64,000 nt of DNA from an uncultured Gammaproteobacteria bacterium (GCA_902512305.1 CABXIU010000004.1:1-64000), one strand, 5' to 3'. Shown: positions 1 through 9,415, counted from the stretch's first letter. Notes: generated from the sequence alone by a model not told the origin. Numbers and translations: made by a program.

Positions 1-8
1 GTTACGAG

Positions 9-1979
9 ATGACAACTTCAATCAATTCAGACAATCATTTTTGTTCAAAATTGATTAATAACACTAAAGAATCGATTGAGAATTTTATGTTCTGTTTTAG
101 CGTTCTTGCGCCGGCTAAGGCTATTGAAAACTGTAGTATTTTTAGTAGTGCTGGTGGCTACACAGAGTTAACCTGCCCTGAAGGTTTAGTTTTAAAGCCG
201 GGGGAAGAATGGAGCTTTAAATTTTCATATGAAGAAAATAGACATAAACCAATGAATCATAGATGGTCTCCTCAAGGCTGTTTCTTAAAAAAATTTAATG
301 GAGAAATATTAAATCTCAGAATAATTGATTTGGATCTAGAAGGAATCTCCTCAGTGGCACCAATCCCCAGTATTTCGGGAGATAAAAAAAATTATGAATC
401 ACTAAGATTGGTGCCACACCCTTATTCATGGACTCCCAGCGCAGGCGTGTGTAATTTGTGTTTGCCAATTAATGTAATATTTGATGAAAATAAAACAATA
501 AATAGTGCTATTACATCAGCATCAAAACTTGGCAGTCGACTTAATCTTAATCTTTTTTCTGGCGCTATAAATAAAGAAAATGAAAAGGCTTCAACTACTG
601 TAAAGCTTAAAATTCATGATCTTTCAGATGAATCTTCCTACAAAATTACAATAACAAGTGATGTTGTTGAAGTTGCTGCTGGAGATGAGGCAGGTTTTTA
701 TTATGGCCTTGTTTCTTTAATGCAGTTAGCTCAAACCTATCATCAATTAGTGCCATGTGGCTCTATCTTTGATAAGCCTCGTTTTATTTGGAGAGGCCAG
801 CATTTAGATACTGTTAGGCATTTTTATAAGGTTGATAGTTTATTGAAATTACTTGATTTAATGAGTTTCTTTAAGCTTAATAAATTCCATTGGCATGGAA
901 CAGATGATGAAGCCTTTCGTTTTAAATTAGATAACCATTCTAAAATTGCTGTTGCAACATCTAAAAGAGGTGACGGCCTGAAGGTGCCTCCTGTTTTTGG
1001 CTCAGGTCCAGAGGCGACTGGTGGTTTTTATGATAAAGCAGACATTAGGAAGGTTCTGAATAGAGCCTCTGCTAACTTTATTGAGGTAATGCCCGAGTTT
1101 GATTTACCAGGTCACAACATGTCTTTAATTAATATGATTTCTAGTATGCGCGACCCTGAAGATATGAGTTGTGAAGTGTCAGTCCAAGGTTATTCAGAAA
1201 ACACACTTAATCCTGCAATGCCAGATACAATTTCGATTGTTGAGTCTATGATAGACGATCTATGTAGTTTATTTCCTGGCGAATATATTCATTTGGGTGG
1301 TGACGAAGTTGCGCCCGATGCCTGGAGCAAATCTCCAGTGATTGATGACCTTAAGAGAAAACACCATCTTAAAAATAGTAAGGACGTTGCTTCTTGGTTT
1401 ATTAATAAACTTTCAAAGAAGGTTGAACTTAATAATAAAAAAACAGCCTCATGGCAGGAGGCTGAGGATGGTCATCATGAGGATGATAAGACCGATAAGC
1501 TCTTATTTTCATGGCAGAATCTAGAGTCTGGATTTAATTTAGCCAGAGAGGGCTATAAAGTGGTTCTATGTCCAGCTGAGCATATTTATTTTGATATGGC
1601 CCAGAGTAGAAATTATGCAGATCGCGGTGCAAATTGGGCTGCTGTGATTCCTTTTGAAAGTACACTGGATTGGCAAATTACTCCTGAAAATGAACCAGAA
1701 CTTGAGGCAAATATAGAGGGAATTCAAGGCCATCTATGGTCTGAAACGATTCTTAAAGACGATGAAATGGAGTCTATGTTATGCCCAAGAATTTTAGGCC
1801 TATCAGAGAGTGCTTGGTCAAGTCAAAATAATAGACGCAATGGCGATGAATTGAGTGATTTAGTATTGAATAGCTTCAGAAACTTGTTTGAAAAAATGAA
1901 TTGGGACTTTTATAAAGCAGAGAATTTTGATATGATGTCCGATCCAGCAACGAATAAGGAGGCTTTGGTCAATGAGTAA
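9..1979 (+). CDS. Family 20 beta-N-acetylhexosaminidase, apparently cytoplasmic
   Basis: Removes terminal N-acetylhexosamine residues from oligosaccharides by substrate-assisted catalysis. The 656-residue protein has a GH20b-like alpha/beta domain (about residues 145-245), then the catalytic TIM barrel, starting near the segment FIWRGQHLDTVRHF. The GH20 signature HLGGDEV lies at about residues 428-434 and carries the catalytic Asp-Glu pair; HWHGTDDEAFR is also typical of the family. No signal peptide or lipobox is seen, so the enzyme probably works on sugars already imported. The reading frame stays open to the window edge, so the true start could be upstream. The 3' end overlaps the first permease gene by 8 bases, which ties it to the sugar transporter operon. 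Family assignment is firm; the exact substrate (chitobiose, GalNAc- or other hexosamine-glycans) is not known. Confidence 0.9.
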   Translation: MTTSINSDNHFCSKLINNTKESIENFMFCFSVLAPAKAIENCSIFSSAGGYTELTCPEGLVLKPGEEWSFKFSYEENRHKPMNHRWSPQGCFLKKFNGEILNLRIIDLDLEGISSVAPIPSISGDKKNYESLRLVPHPYSWTPSAGVCNLCLPINVIFDENKTINSAITSASKLGSRLNLNLFSGAINKENEKASTTVKLKIHDLSDESSYKITITSDVVEVAAGDEAGFYYGLVSLMQLAQTYHQLVPCGSIFDKPRFIWRGQHLDTVRHFYKVDSLLKLLDLMSFFKLNKFHWHGTDDEAFRFKLDNHSKIAVATSKRGDGLKVPPVFGSGPEATGGFYDKADIRKVLNRASANFIEVMPEFDLPGHNMSLINMISSMRDPEDMSCEVSVQGYSENTLNPAMPDTISIVESMIDDLCSLFPGEYIHLGGDEVAPDAWSKSPVIDDLKRKHHLKNSKDVASWFINKLSKKVELNNKKTASWQEAEDGHHEDDKTDKLLFSWQNLESGFNLAREGYKVVLCPAEHIYFDMAQSRNYADRGANWAAVIPFESTLDWQITPENEPELEANIEGIQGHLWSETILKDDEMESMLCPRILGLSESAWSSQNNRRNGDELSDLVLNSFRNLFEKMNWDFYKAENFDMMSDPATNKEALVNE

Positions 1980-2913
1980 TTTGATACAAATGCTTAAACC
2001 AAAAACTAAAGCACAAACCACAACGCTATTTGCGTGGGCGCTCATTGCTCCTGCAGCTTTGGTTATGTTTTGGATTGTTGTTTGGCCGCTTTACGAAACA
2101 TTTCGCTTGTCTTTTACTAACTCAAATTTAGGCACGCTTATGGGCGGAGCCGAATTTGTGGGATGGGAGAACTATGAAAAGGCTATAGGCGGTCGAAAGT
2201 TTCCAGCAATTGTAACTAGAACCTTTTATTGGATGTTTTTATCCGTTGGTCTCAAAATGATATTGGGATTAATAGGTGCCTCATTACTTGCAAGCAATAT
2301 AAGAGCTAGAGGTATATTACGTGCATTGGTTATGCCGCCATGGATTGTCCCAATTGCAATTGGATGTTTTGGATGGTTGTGGTTATACAATGGTCATTTC
2401 GGGTTAATATCAAACTTTATAGAAATGGCTGGTATTACTGATGGACCTTTTAGTTTTTTAGCTTATAAGCAAAGTGCATTTTATTCAGCAGTTGTAACCG
2501 ACGTATGGATTGGAACGCCAATGGTAACCTTGTTCTTTTTGGCTGCAATGCAGGGAGTTCCTAGAGACCTATATGAGGCTGCCTATGTTGATGGCGCATC
2601 TCGTTGGTATCGGTTTAGAAGGATTACTTTGCCACAAATTATGCCCACGATAGTTTCAATGGCTTTACTTTCCGCAATATGGACTTTTAATTCTTTTGAA
2701 ATCATTTGGATTTTGACCGAAGGTGGTCCACGTGGAGCAACTACTACATTAATTATTGACACTTTTAAGACTGCTATTTTTAGCTATAAATTTGGTGCGG
2801 GCGCAACAAGAGCCGTCCTAGTTGTTTTGATTCTTGGTATTTTCTCTATACTTTATTTAACTGTACTTAATAGGCTCAACAATAAATATGGTTATGCTGG
2901 GGTTCGCAAATGA
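1972..2913 (+). CDS. Sugar ABC transporter permease (MalF/UgpA type)
   Basis: Inner-membrane permease of a carbohydrate importer. At 313 residues with about six hydrophobic segments, it has the size and layout of UgpA/MalF-type subunits. The cytoplasmic EAA loop that contacts the ATPase is visible as EAAYVDGASRWYRFRRITLP, with the conserved Gly spaced as in the family. It overlaps the hexosaminidase by 8 bases and the second permease by 4 (ATGA), so translation is likely coupled. A substrate cannot be read from the permease alone; the linked hexosaminidase argues for a hexosamine-containing sugar. Confidence 0.92.
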   Translation: MSNLIQMLKPKTKAQTTTLFAWALIAPAALVMFWIVVWPLYETFRLSFTNSNLGTLMGGAEFVGWENYEKAIGGRKFPAIVTRTFYWMFLSVGLKMILGLIGASLLASNIRARGILRALVMPPWIVPIAIGCFGWLWLYNGHFGLISNFIEMAGITDGPFSFLAYKQSAFYSAVVTDVWIGTPMVTLFFLAAMQGVPRDLYEAAYVDGASRWYRFRRITLPQIMPTIVSMALLSAIWTFNSFEIIWILTEGGPRGATTTLIIDTFKTAIFSYKFGAGATRAVLVVLILGIFSILYLTVLNRLNNKYGYAGVRK

Positions 2914-3794
2914 TGGATAAATATACTTTGCTGCAAAAAATAGGGATTTATGTTTCTATTGCACTCTTTCTTCTATTCATGCTCCTACCGTTTGTTGAAA
3001 TGTTTATTGCATCATTAAGGCCATTAACGCATTTATTTAGTAGGCCGGATGTCCCTGTTGGTGAAACGATGACTTTTATGGATTTTATGAGTCGTTTTTG
3101 GTCAGATAAAATGAGTTTTCAGGCTTATAGAGATATGTGGGTTACTGTTCCTCAATTGCCTCGATATATTTTTAACAGCGTGTTCTTATCAACTGCAGTG
3201 ACGTTTTTTTCTATGTGCTTTATTGTCCCAGCAGCTTATGCATACGCACGCTTTAATTTTCGTGGAAAGACAATTAGCTTAACACTATTTTTGGCTGTTA
3301 ATATGTTCTCGGGAGCAGTGTTACTAATCCCACTCTATAAATTATTAAGAATGTATGGCTTATTAAATACATACTGGGCAATGATTATTCCTGGTGTAGC
3401 TTTTCTAATACCAACTGGAATTTGGCTGCTTAAGTCTTTTTTAGAGAAAATTCCTTATGAATTAGAGGAGGCAGCCTTTGTAGATGGCGCCTCTAGACTT
3501 TATACATTGCGCCGTGTAATATTACCACTAGCGGTACCTGGTTTAATAGTAGTTGGGGTTGCCATGTTTATTGGCGCCTATGCACAGCAATTTTTGTTTG
3601 CGATTACATTCAATCAAGATAGGGACTATATGCCACTTCCAGCTGGCATATTTGAATTTATTGGATACCAAGACGTATTGTGGAATGAAATGATGGCCGC
3701 AAGTCTTGTTGGGATTCTGCCCGTGTTGTTAATTTTCCTGTTTATGCAGAAACATCTTATAGCAGGTTTAACTTCAGGAGCAGTAAAGGAGTGA
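2910..3794 (+). CDS. Sugar ABC transporter permease (MalG/UgpE type)
   Basis: Second inner-membrane permease of the importer, 294 residues with six predicted membrane segments. Its EAA loop reads EEAAFVDGASRLYTLRRVILP, close to that of its partner. A large hydrophilic segment after the first helix (about residues 30-80) is typical of this subunit class. The start overlaps the stop of the upstream permease in ATGATG; either Met could serve. It is followed by a small hairpin and then the binding protein gene, the usual order of a CUT1-type sugar transporter. Confidence 0.92.
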   Translation: MMDKYTLLQKIGIYVSIALFLLFMLLPFVEMFIASLRPLTHLFSRPDVPVGETMTFMDFMSRFWSDKMSFQAYRDMWVTVPQLPRYIFNSVFLSTAVTFFSMCFIVPAAYAYARFNFRGKTISLTLFLAVNMFSGAVLLIPLYKLLRMYGLLNTYWAMIIPGVAFLIPTGIWLLKSFLEKIPYELEEAAFVDGASRLYTLRRVILPLAVPGLIVVGVAMFIGAYAQQFLFAITFNQDRDYMPLPAGIFEFIGYQDVLWNEMMAASLVGILPVLLIFLFMQKHLIAGLTSGAVKE

Positions 3795-3810
3795 GAATAA
3801 AAAATCTCAC
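3791..3810 (+). other. Small hairpin at the end of the permease gene
   Basis: The arms GTGAGA and TCTCAC form a 6-bp stem around an A-rich loop and include the permease stop codon. There is no T-run, so it is not a standard terminator. Hairpins placed between permease and binding-protein genes often set unequal mRNA levels; that role here is inference. Confidence 0.4.
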
Positions 3811-3875
3811 ATATAGTATTACTAGAAATGTTTTATTTTTTTGGTAATTTGTTGTAAATATATAAGGAGAAATAA

Positions 3876-5081
3876 ATGAAAAATATAAAAAAAGCTCTCT
3901 TTTTAGCTTTGATTGGTGCTGGATTTATGGCGCCAGTTCAGGCAGAAGAAGTGCATATGATCTTGTGTGGTGGTGAAATACGTCCCGCTGATCAAATAGT
4001 TATTGATGCTTTTGAGGCGAAACACTCAGGCGTTACAGTGAATGCCGAAGCGGTTCCGTGGGGCACGTGTCAAGATAAATCTATGACGCTTGCTGCTGCA
4101 GGTGATCCAGTTGGATTGGCTTATATTGGATCTCGTACGTTAAAGCAACTTGGTCGAAGCGGATTAATTGTACCAGTTGATATTTCTGATGAAATGCAGG
4201 CATTGTATCAACCTGGTGTTCTTGCAACTGTTTCTGATGGAGGTCAATTTTGGGGTTACCCACATGCCTTCTCTACGAAAGCATTGTTTATCAACTGTGG
4301 TTTAGTTGAAGAGGCTGGTATGGCATGTGTTGCTCCAAAGACTTGGACAGGTATGTACAACATGGCTAAAGCAATTAATGATAATACTGCTGCAGCCGGT
4401 GTTGGATTAGCCGCTAAAGACTTCGATAACACCATGCACCAATTCCTTAACTACCTATATAGTAATGGTGGAACTGTAAGTAATGCAGATACTGGTGAAA
4501 TAACTTTTAACAGTCCTGAGACTGTTGAGACAGTTGAATTCATTGGTAAATTAGCTGGTGTTGCACAGGAAGGGCCTAGTGGTTATGAGCGTTCTCAACT
4601 GACTCAGTTATACAATGATGGTCAGATCGGAATGTATATCAATGGTCCATGGGGTGCAGGTCAGCATAATGATAATATTGCTGAGATTGTTGTCCCTGTC
4701 CCTGCAGGTCCGAGTGGCTCAAGTGGAACACTATTGATTACTGACTCTATGGCAGTCTTTAAAGGCTCTGCTAATGAAGATTTAGCAATGGAGTTGGCTC
4801 AAATGATGACAACTGGTGAAGCTCAGTATGATCTAGATATGAGTTGGGGATTAACGCCGATTCTTCAATACGAGAAGATGATGGATGAGGTTTACTATTC
4901 AACTGACTATTGGCAGACGTTTGTTGAGCCAATTGGCAGAGGTGGACCAGAGCCAATGTTTGAAGACTTTAAAGCACTTCAAGCAGGCATCAACGGCGCT
5001 ATCCAAGGCATAATCTTGGGCGATGGTTCTGCTGCTGATCTAGTAGCAGAAGCTGCAGAAACTCTAGCAGAGGGTCTGTAA
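3876..5081 (+). CDS. Sugar ABC transporter periplasmic binding protein
   Basis: Captures the sugar in the periplasm and delivers it to the two permeases. A clear Sec signal peptide is present (MKNIKK, a hydrophobic core, then VQA at residues 21-23 as the likely cleavage site). The mature part has features of family 1 solute-binding proteins: an N-terminal lobe strand followed by FEAKHSGVTVNAEAVPW, and the conserved MYINGPWGAG segment near residue 250. At 401 residues the length is normal. A strong ribosome site (AAGGAGAAATAA) precedes the ATG, fitting the high expression usual for binding proteins. Confidence 0.92.
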   Translation: MKNIKKALFLALIGAGFMAPVQAEEVHMILCGGEIRPADQIVIDAFEAKHSGVTVNAEAVPWGTCQDKSMTLAAAGDPVGLAYIGSRTLKQLGRSGLIVPVDISDEMQALYQPGVLATVSDGGQFWGYPHAFSTKALFINCGLVEEAGMACVAPKTWTGMYNMAKAINDNTAAAGVGLAAKDFDNTMHQFLNYLYSNGGTVSNADTGEITFNSPETVETVEFIGKLAGVAQEGPSGYERSQLTQLYNDGQIGMYINGPWGAGQHNDNIAEIVVPVPAGPSGSSGTLLITDSMAVFKGSANEDLAMELAQMMTTGEAQYDLDMSWGLTPILQYEKMMDEVYYSTDYWQTFVEPIGRGGPEPMFEDFKALQAGINGAIQGIILGDGSAADLVAEAAETLAEGL

Positions 5082-5099
5082 GTTAATTAAGTAAATGCT

Positions 5100-5130
5100 A
5101 TCAGGGGCAATGAAAATTGCCCCTGATTTT
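5100..5130 (+). terminator. Strong hairpin after the binding-protein gene
   Basis: A perfect 12-bp stem (ATCAGGGGCAAT with ATTGCCCCTGAT) closes on a GAAA tetraloop and is followed by a short TTTTA run. It lies 18 bases after the stop. It may be a partial terminator or a 3'-end stabiliser that raises binding-protein mRNA relative to the downstream ATPase gene. The T-run is short, so complete termination is uncertain. Confidence 0.65.
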
Positions 5131-5163
5131 ATAAGGCTAACCCTAAAAGCATGTTGACCTATC

Positions 5164-5234
5164 ATCATACTTTCAAGGTTTGCTTTAATTTAAGCAGAAG
5201 TATGATTTTGAAATGCGCATGAATTTGCGTTTTT
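5164..5234 (+). promoter_or_regulatory. Structured leader before the ABC ATPase gene
   Basis: Two more stem-loops follow. The first pairs ATCATACTT (5164-5172) with AAGTATGAT (5198-5206) and encloses an inner TGCTT/AAGCA stem. The second pairs CGCA (5216-5219) with TGCG (5226-5229) and runs into five T residues, like a weak terminator. The ribosome site AAGGAAG lies just after. The layout could be an attenuator or an mRNA processing region; no known riboswitch was recognised. Confidence 0.4.
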
Positions 5235-5249
5235 ATTAAGGAAGAAAGT

Positions 5250-6329
5250 ATGTCAACAGTGAAACTGAAAAATATCTATAAAAGTTTTGGCGAAACTGAG
5301 GTTTTGTTTGATATCAACCTTGAAATAAATGACAAGGAGTTTGTCGTTTTTGTTGGTCCCTCAGGTTGTGGAAAAACAACATTGTTAAGAATCATTTCTG
5401 GTTTAGAAGAGGTAACGAGCGGAAGTGTTATTATTGATGATAAGGATGTATCCAATGCGCCTCCAGTGGAACGAGGAATTTCAATGGTGTTCCAATCTTA
5501 TGCCCTTTATCCCCATCTTTCAGTATTTGAAAATATTGCATTTCCTCTTAGAGTTGCAAAGGTTAATGAAAAGGAATTGGAAGAGAAGGTATTTAAAGCA
5601 GCTGATATTTTACAGCTTACGGATCGTTTAGACTTTAAGCCTGGCCAGCTTTCTGGTGGACAGCGCCAAAGAGTAGCGATTGGCCGCTCAATCGTTAGAG
5701 ATCCAAAAGTATTTCTATTTGATGAGCCGCTATCTAATCTAGATGCCGCACTTCGTGGAGATATGAGGGTTGAACTTGCAAAGCTTCATCAGAATTTAAA
5801 TACAACAATGATTTATGTGACACACGATCAAATTGAGGCGATGACAATGGCTGATAAAATTGTTGTCTTGCGCGATGGTGTTATTGAACAAGTAGGATCG
5901 CCAATGGATTTATATCACAATCCTAAAACAAAATTTGTGGCGGGTTTTATTGGTCATCCTAATATGAATTTTCTTAAAACTAACGCAACAAAAATCAATA
6001 AGGGAAAGTTCAGTGCTAACATCGGTGACTCAGAAATGAACATGCCTATCGATGCAGGAGATACAAAATCAGGAGATGATATAGAGATTGGGATTCGACC
6101 AGAAGATCTCGAGGTGTCAGATAAGGGAGGCGTGCCAATGAGAGTAGATGTTGTTGAGCATATTGGAGCGACTGTAATTTTGTATGGCTCTGTATTGGAT
6201 AATGATAATTTCTGTGCTGTTCTTCCGAGTGATTCAACAATAAAGCCGGGTGATAAGATTAATATAACCATAGACCCTAATAAATGCCACGCTTTTAACT
6301 CATCAGGTCAATCACTTCAAAGAAGTTAG
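5250..6329 (+). CDS. Sugar ABC transporter ATPase (MalK/UgpC family)
   Basis: ATP-hydrolysing subunit of the importer, 359 residues, the normal length for MalK/UgpC proteins. The Walker A motif is GPSGCGKTT (about residue 37), the signature is LSGGQRQRVAIGRS and Walker B is FLFDEP followed by the D-loop LSNLDA. The C-terminal third (about 240-359) is the regulatory OB/TOBE domain of this class, with IGIRPEDLEV typical of it. It is separated from the binding protein by 168 bases of structured leader and lies 24 bases ahead of the first dehydrogenase gene. Confidence 0.93.
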   Translation: MSTVKLKNIYKSFGETEVLFDINLEINDKEFVVFVGPSGCGKTTLLRIISGLEEVTSGSVIIDDKDVSNAPPVERGISMVFQSYALYPHLSVFENIAFPLRVAKVNEKELEEKVFKAADILQLTDRLDFKPGQLSGGQRQRVAIGRSIVRDPKVFLFDEPLSNLDAALRGDMRVELAKLHQNLNTTMIYVTHDQIEAMTMADKIVVLRDGVIEQVGSPMDLYHNPKTKFVAGFIGHPNMNFLKTNATKINKGKFSANIGDSEMNMPIDAGDTKSGDDIEIGIRPEDLEVSDKGGVPMRVDVVEHIGATVILYGSVLDNDNFCAVLPSDSTIKPGDKINITIDPNKCHAFNSSGQSLQRS

Positions 6330-6353
6330 AGTTGATAGATTAGGAGGTTAATC

Positions 6354-7508
6354 ATGAGAACAGGTATTGTTGGCTTAGGATTAAGGGCTGGAAATGTTCT
6401 AAAAATGACCATGGAGGAGATGCCAGAAATGGAGCTCCTAGGCTATGTAGATCCAGATCCATGTGGCCTATCAATCATTGAGGAGCATTCCAATAGATTA
6501 AACCACTATGAAAGCCTTGACCAGATGATTGCTGAAGGCAATCTTGACCTTTTATGGGTAGCATCACCCAATCATCTTCATTTAGAACATATCCGTTTGG
6601 GACTAGAAGCAGGTTTGAAAGTGTTTTCAGAGAAGCCTATCGTAACAACAAAAAAGGATAGTTTTGCGCTTGCCAAGTTAATTAAAAAATATGGTGAAAA
6701 CCAATTAATTGTTGGACTTGTTTTGAGGTATTCAGTCCATATGAGGGAAATGAGAAGAGTCCTCGATTCTGGGACCTTGGGAAAAATAACTTCACTTGAA
6801 GCTAATGAACATATAGCCCCTTATCATGGGTCATTTTTTATGAGAGACTGGCGAAGACTAGAGAAATATTCTGGTGGCTTTATGCTGGAAAAGTGTTGTC
6901 ATGATATCGATCTTTACAATGGTATTGTCGGTGATAGGCCTGAGAGAGTTGTCAGTTTTGGAGGAAGAAATAACTTTATTCCTTCAGAGGAACCTAAGGG
7001 CGGTGAACATGATGATGTCTACCAAAAAAAACATTCCTATTGGGAGAATGTTGACAATCCTTTTACGAGCAATGCTGATATTATTGACCATCAAAATGCA
7101 TTAATTGAATATCCTAATAATGTAACTTTCTCTTTCCATACAAGTATTAATGTGCCTGATGAGCAAAGACGATTCTGCATCATTGGAGCAAGAGGAATGG
7201 CAGAGGGAGATTTTGGACGAGGCGGTCTTAAAATTACTGATGCAAGAACAGGTGAATGTCTCGAGGATCATGATTTTAGTATTCCAGCCTCCTCGGAGAC
7301 AGGAAACTACCCTTCTCACTACGGCGCAGACAAGTTAATGTGTGAAGATATCGTGAGTTTTCTCAGAGGGGAGTTAAGTTCTTTGCCAGTGGGACCGAAG
7401 GAAGCAATTACAGCTGGTCTTGTCGCTATAGCGATTGACGAGAGCATGAAAACAGGCCAGGTTATTGATATGACTAAAACTTGGAAAGAGCTCGATTCAC
7501 TTTATTAA
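6354..7508 (+). CDS. Gfo/Idh/MocA family sugar dehydrogenase
   Basis: NAD(P)-dependent oxidoreductase acting on a sugar, sugar acid or cyclitol. The N-terminal Rossmann fold opens with GIVGLGLRAGNVL, and the family Lys is in the FSEKPIV segment near residue 95. The C-terminal alpha/beta domain carries EKCCHDIDL, where the His is the usual second catalytic residue. 384 residues. A near-ideal ribosome site (TAGGAGG) precedes the ATG. Operon position after a sugar transporter ATPase suggests it oxidises the imported sugar. The specific substrate cannot be told. Confidence 0.88.
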   Translation: MRTGIVGLGLRAGNVLKMTMEEMPEMELLGYVDPDPCGLSIIEEHSNRLNHYESLDQMIAEGNLDLLWVASPNHLHLEHIRLGLEAGLKVFSEKPIVTTKKDSFALAKLIKKYGENQLIVGLVLRYSVHMREMRRVLDSGTLGKITSLEANEHIAPYHGSFFMRDWRRLEKYSGGFMLEKCCHDIDLYNGIVGDRPERVVSFGGRNNFIPSEEPKGGEHDDVYQKKHSYWENVDNPFTSNADIIDHQNALIEYPNNVTFSFHTSINVPDEQRRFCIIGARGMAEGDFGRGGLKITDARTGECLEDHDFSIPASSETGNYPSHYGADKLMCEDIVSFLRGELSSLPVGPKEAITAGLVAIAIDESMKTGQVIDMTKTWKELDSLY

Positions 7509-7519
7509 AGGAGTAAGTT

Positions 7520-8362
7520 TTGATTAAAGGCATAAGTTATCTCTCTTTTGAGAACGGTCTGGCTAACAATGAATCTATAGAGTCAGCTTTATCTCAAACT
7601 AAATCTAATGGGTTTGACGCACTGGAGTTATCAGTTTCTAGCGAAGGAGTTATAAATACAGACACCTCAAAAGCGGAATGTGAGATTATTCGTAAAAAAA
7701 TTGATGACTCTGGCATTTTTGTAGACAGCATTGCAACCGGAATGAGCTGGGGCGTTAGTCCAACGAGTGACGATGAATCAATTAGAGAAAAATCTATAAG
7801 TCTTCACCAGGATGCATTAAAAGTTGCAAGTTATCTTGATTGTAAGGCGCTTCTATTTGTTCCTGGGGTTGTTAAAAGCCCTATCTCACCGGAAATAGTT
7901 CGATATGATAGAGCCTTAGATCGACTCCGAGAGGCAATTAATCAAATGCTTCCAATCGCAGAAGATTTAAATGTTGATTTATGTATGGAAAACGTCTGGA
8001 ATGGTTTTTTCTACTCTCCTATCGAGCTTAGAGATTTTGTAGATTCTTTTGATTCTGACAAATTAGGTGTCTATCTAGATATTGGTAATTTGATTGGCTA
8101 TCAGCAATACCCGCCACATTGGATAGAGCTTCTCAATTCCAGAATCAAAAGAGTTCAAATCAAAGATTTTCAGGAGAACTTCGATTGGACTGGTAGCTAT
8201 AGTTTTTGTGATATTGGTGCAGGAGATGTGCCATGGAAAGAAACCATTGCAGCTTTAAACTCTACTCAATATGAGAGCACTATTATTGCTGAAATGCTTC
8301 CATGGGACGAGACAATATTATCTCGCACCTCTTTAGCAATGGATCAATTGTTTAATTTTTAA
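7520..8362 (+). CDS. Sugar phosphate isomerase/epimerase-like TIM-barrel protein
   Basis: Belongs to the AP-endonuclease-2/xylose-isomerase-like TIM barrel superfamily (IolE/IolH-type isomerases, epimerases and dehydratases). Visible metal-site segments include LCMENVW (Glu), YLDIGN (Asp), KRVQIKDF (His replaced by Gln) and IIAEML (Glu). 280 residues, normal length. The start is TTG, six bases after a strong AAAGGAG site; no better ATG is available. It sits between two Gfo/Idh/MocA genes, a common arrangement in inositol and unusual-sugar catabolism. Reaction unassigned. Confidence 0.83.
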   Translation: MIKGISYLSFENGLANNESIESALSQTKSNGFDALELSVSSEGVINTDTSKAECEIIRKKIDDSGIFVDSIATGMSWGVSPTSDDESIREKSISLHQDALKVASYLDCKALLFVPGVVKSPISPEIVRYDRALDRLREAINQMLPIAEDLNVDLCMENVWNGFFYSPIELRDFVDSFDSDKLGVYLDIGNLIGYQQYPPHWIELLNSRIKRVQIKDFQENFDWTGSYSFCDIGAGDVPWKETIAALNSTQYESTIIAEMLPWDETILSRTSLAMDQLFNF

Positions 8363-8380
8363 ATAGACTATTTAAATATT

Positions 8381-9415
8381 ATGAGTAGCAAACTTAAAGT
8401 TGGAATTATTGGGCTTGGTAGTATGGGGTCCACTCACCTAGATATTTATTCAAAAATAAATGAAGTTGAAGTCACTGCTATTGCGGATTCAATCCAAAGT
8501 AGGCTTGATGGCTCAAGCAAAGCTGAAGGTAATATTAGCGGTCAGGCTGAAGGAGGTGTGGTTGGACTGAGTTCAACAAAATATCTTGATGGAATGGAAT
8601 TAATAAACAATGCAGATATTGATATAGTGGATATCTGTGTAGGAACAGATCTTCACTTTATTTTTGTTGAAGCAGCTCTTGCTAAAGGTAAGCATGTTTT
8701 GGTTGAAAAGCCTTTAGCAAGAAACTATGAAGAGGCGAAAAAAATTATTCAGTTGGCAAAGAATTCTTCATTTCATGTTATGTCTGCGATGTGCTTAAGA
8801 TACTGGCCTGCATGGGTTTTCTTAAAGGAAGCTATTCAAACAAATGCTTATGGAAAGTGCTTGTCACTCAATTGTAAGAGGCAAACAAGTTTTCCAGGAG
8901 GCGCTTTTTACTCAGATAATAATCAATGTGGTGGGGCGCTACTTGACCTTCATGTGCATGACACTGATTTTATTAATTACTGTTTAGGCCTGCCAGATGC
9001 AGTTTTTAGTCAAGGCTATAAAGGACCGAGCGGTGGGTTTGATCATGTTGTTACAAACTATATCTATAATAAATCAGATTCATCGCCTATAGTCAGTTCT
9101 GAGGGTTCATGGACAATGCAAGAGGGCTATGGTTTTAATATGTCATACACTGCTAATTTTGAAAATGGAACTCTTAGCTATCTTTTAGATGAAGATGAAA
9201 CTCTTAAGCTGTTTAAATCTGGACAAGAATCCGAATCAATAAAGTTAAAAGAAGGGATGGGCTATGAGTTTGAAATTAGAGCTTTTGTTGATGAAATCCT
9301 AGCTGGAAATTCTACAAATATTGACTTGTTGAGGCAAGCTGCAGAGACAATTGCTATTGTTGAGGCAGAAAAGACTAGTATTGAAGCCTGCTCTGTTGTA
9401 TCAATTAAGGTTTAA
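8381..9415 (+). CDS. Second Gfo/Idh/MocA family dehydrogenase
   Basis: NAD(P)-binding oxidoreductase of 344 residues. The Rossmann motif is GIIGLGSMGSTHLD; the catalytic Lys is in HVLVEKPLARN, and GGALLDLHVHDTDFINY provides the second conserved region with Asp/His. It is only distantly similar to the upstream dehydrogenase, so the two probably carry out different steps or one works in reverse (oxidation then re-reduction around the isomerase). No clear ribosome site is seen before the ATG. It is the last gene of the sugar island; the next gene is convergent. Confidence 0.87.
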   Translation: MSSKLKVGIIGLGSMGSTHLDIYSKINEVEVTAIADSIQSRLDGSSKAEGNISGQAEGGVVGLSSTKYLDGMELINNADIDIVDICVGTDLHFIFVEAALAKGKHVLVEKPLARNYEEAKKIIQLAKNSSFHVMSAMCLRYWPAWVFLKEAIQTNAYGKCLSLNCKRQTSFPGGAFYSDNNQCGGALLDLHVHDTDFINYCLGLPDAVFSQGYKGPSGGFDHVVTNYIYNKSDSSPIVSSEGSWTMQEGYGFNMSYTANFENGTLSYLLDEDETLKLFKSGQESESIKLKEGMGYEFEIRAFVDEILAGNSTNIDLLRQAAETIAIVEAEKTSIEACSVVSIKV

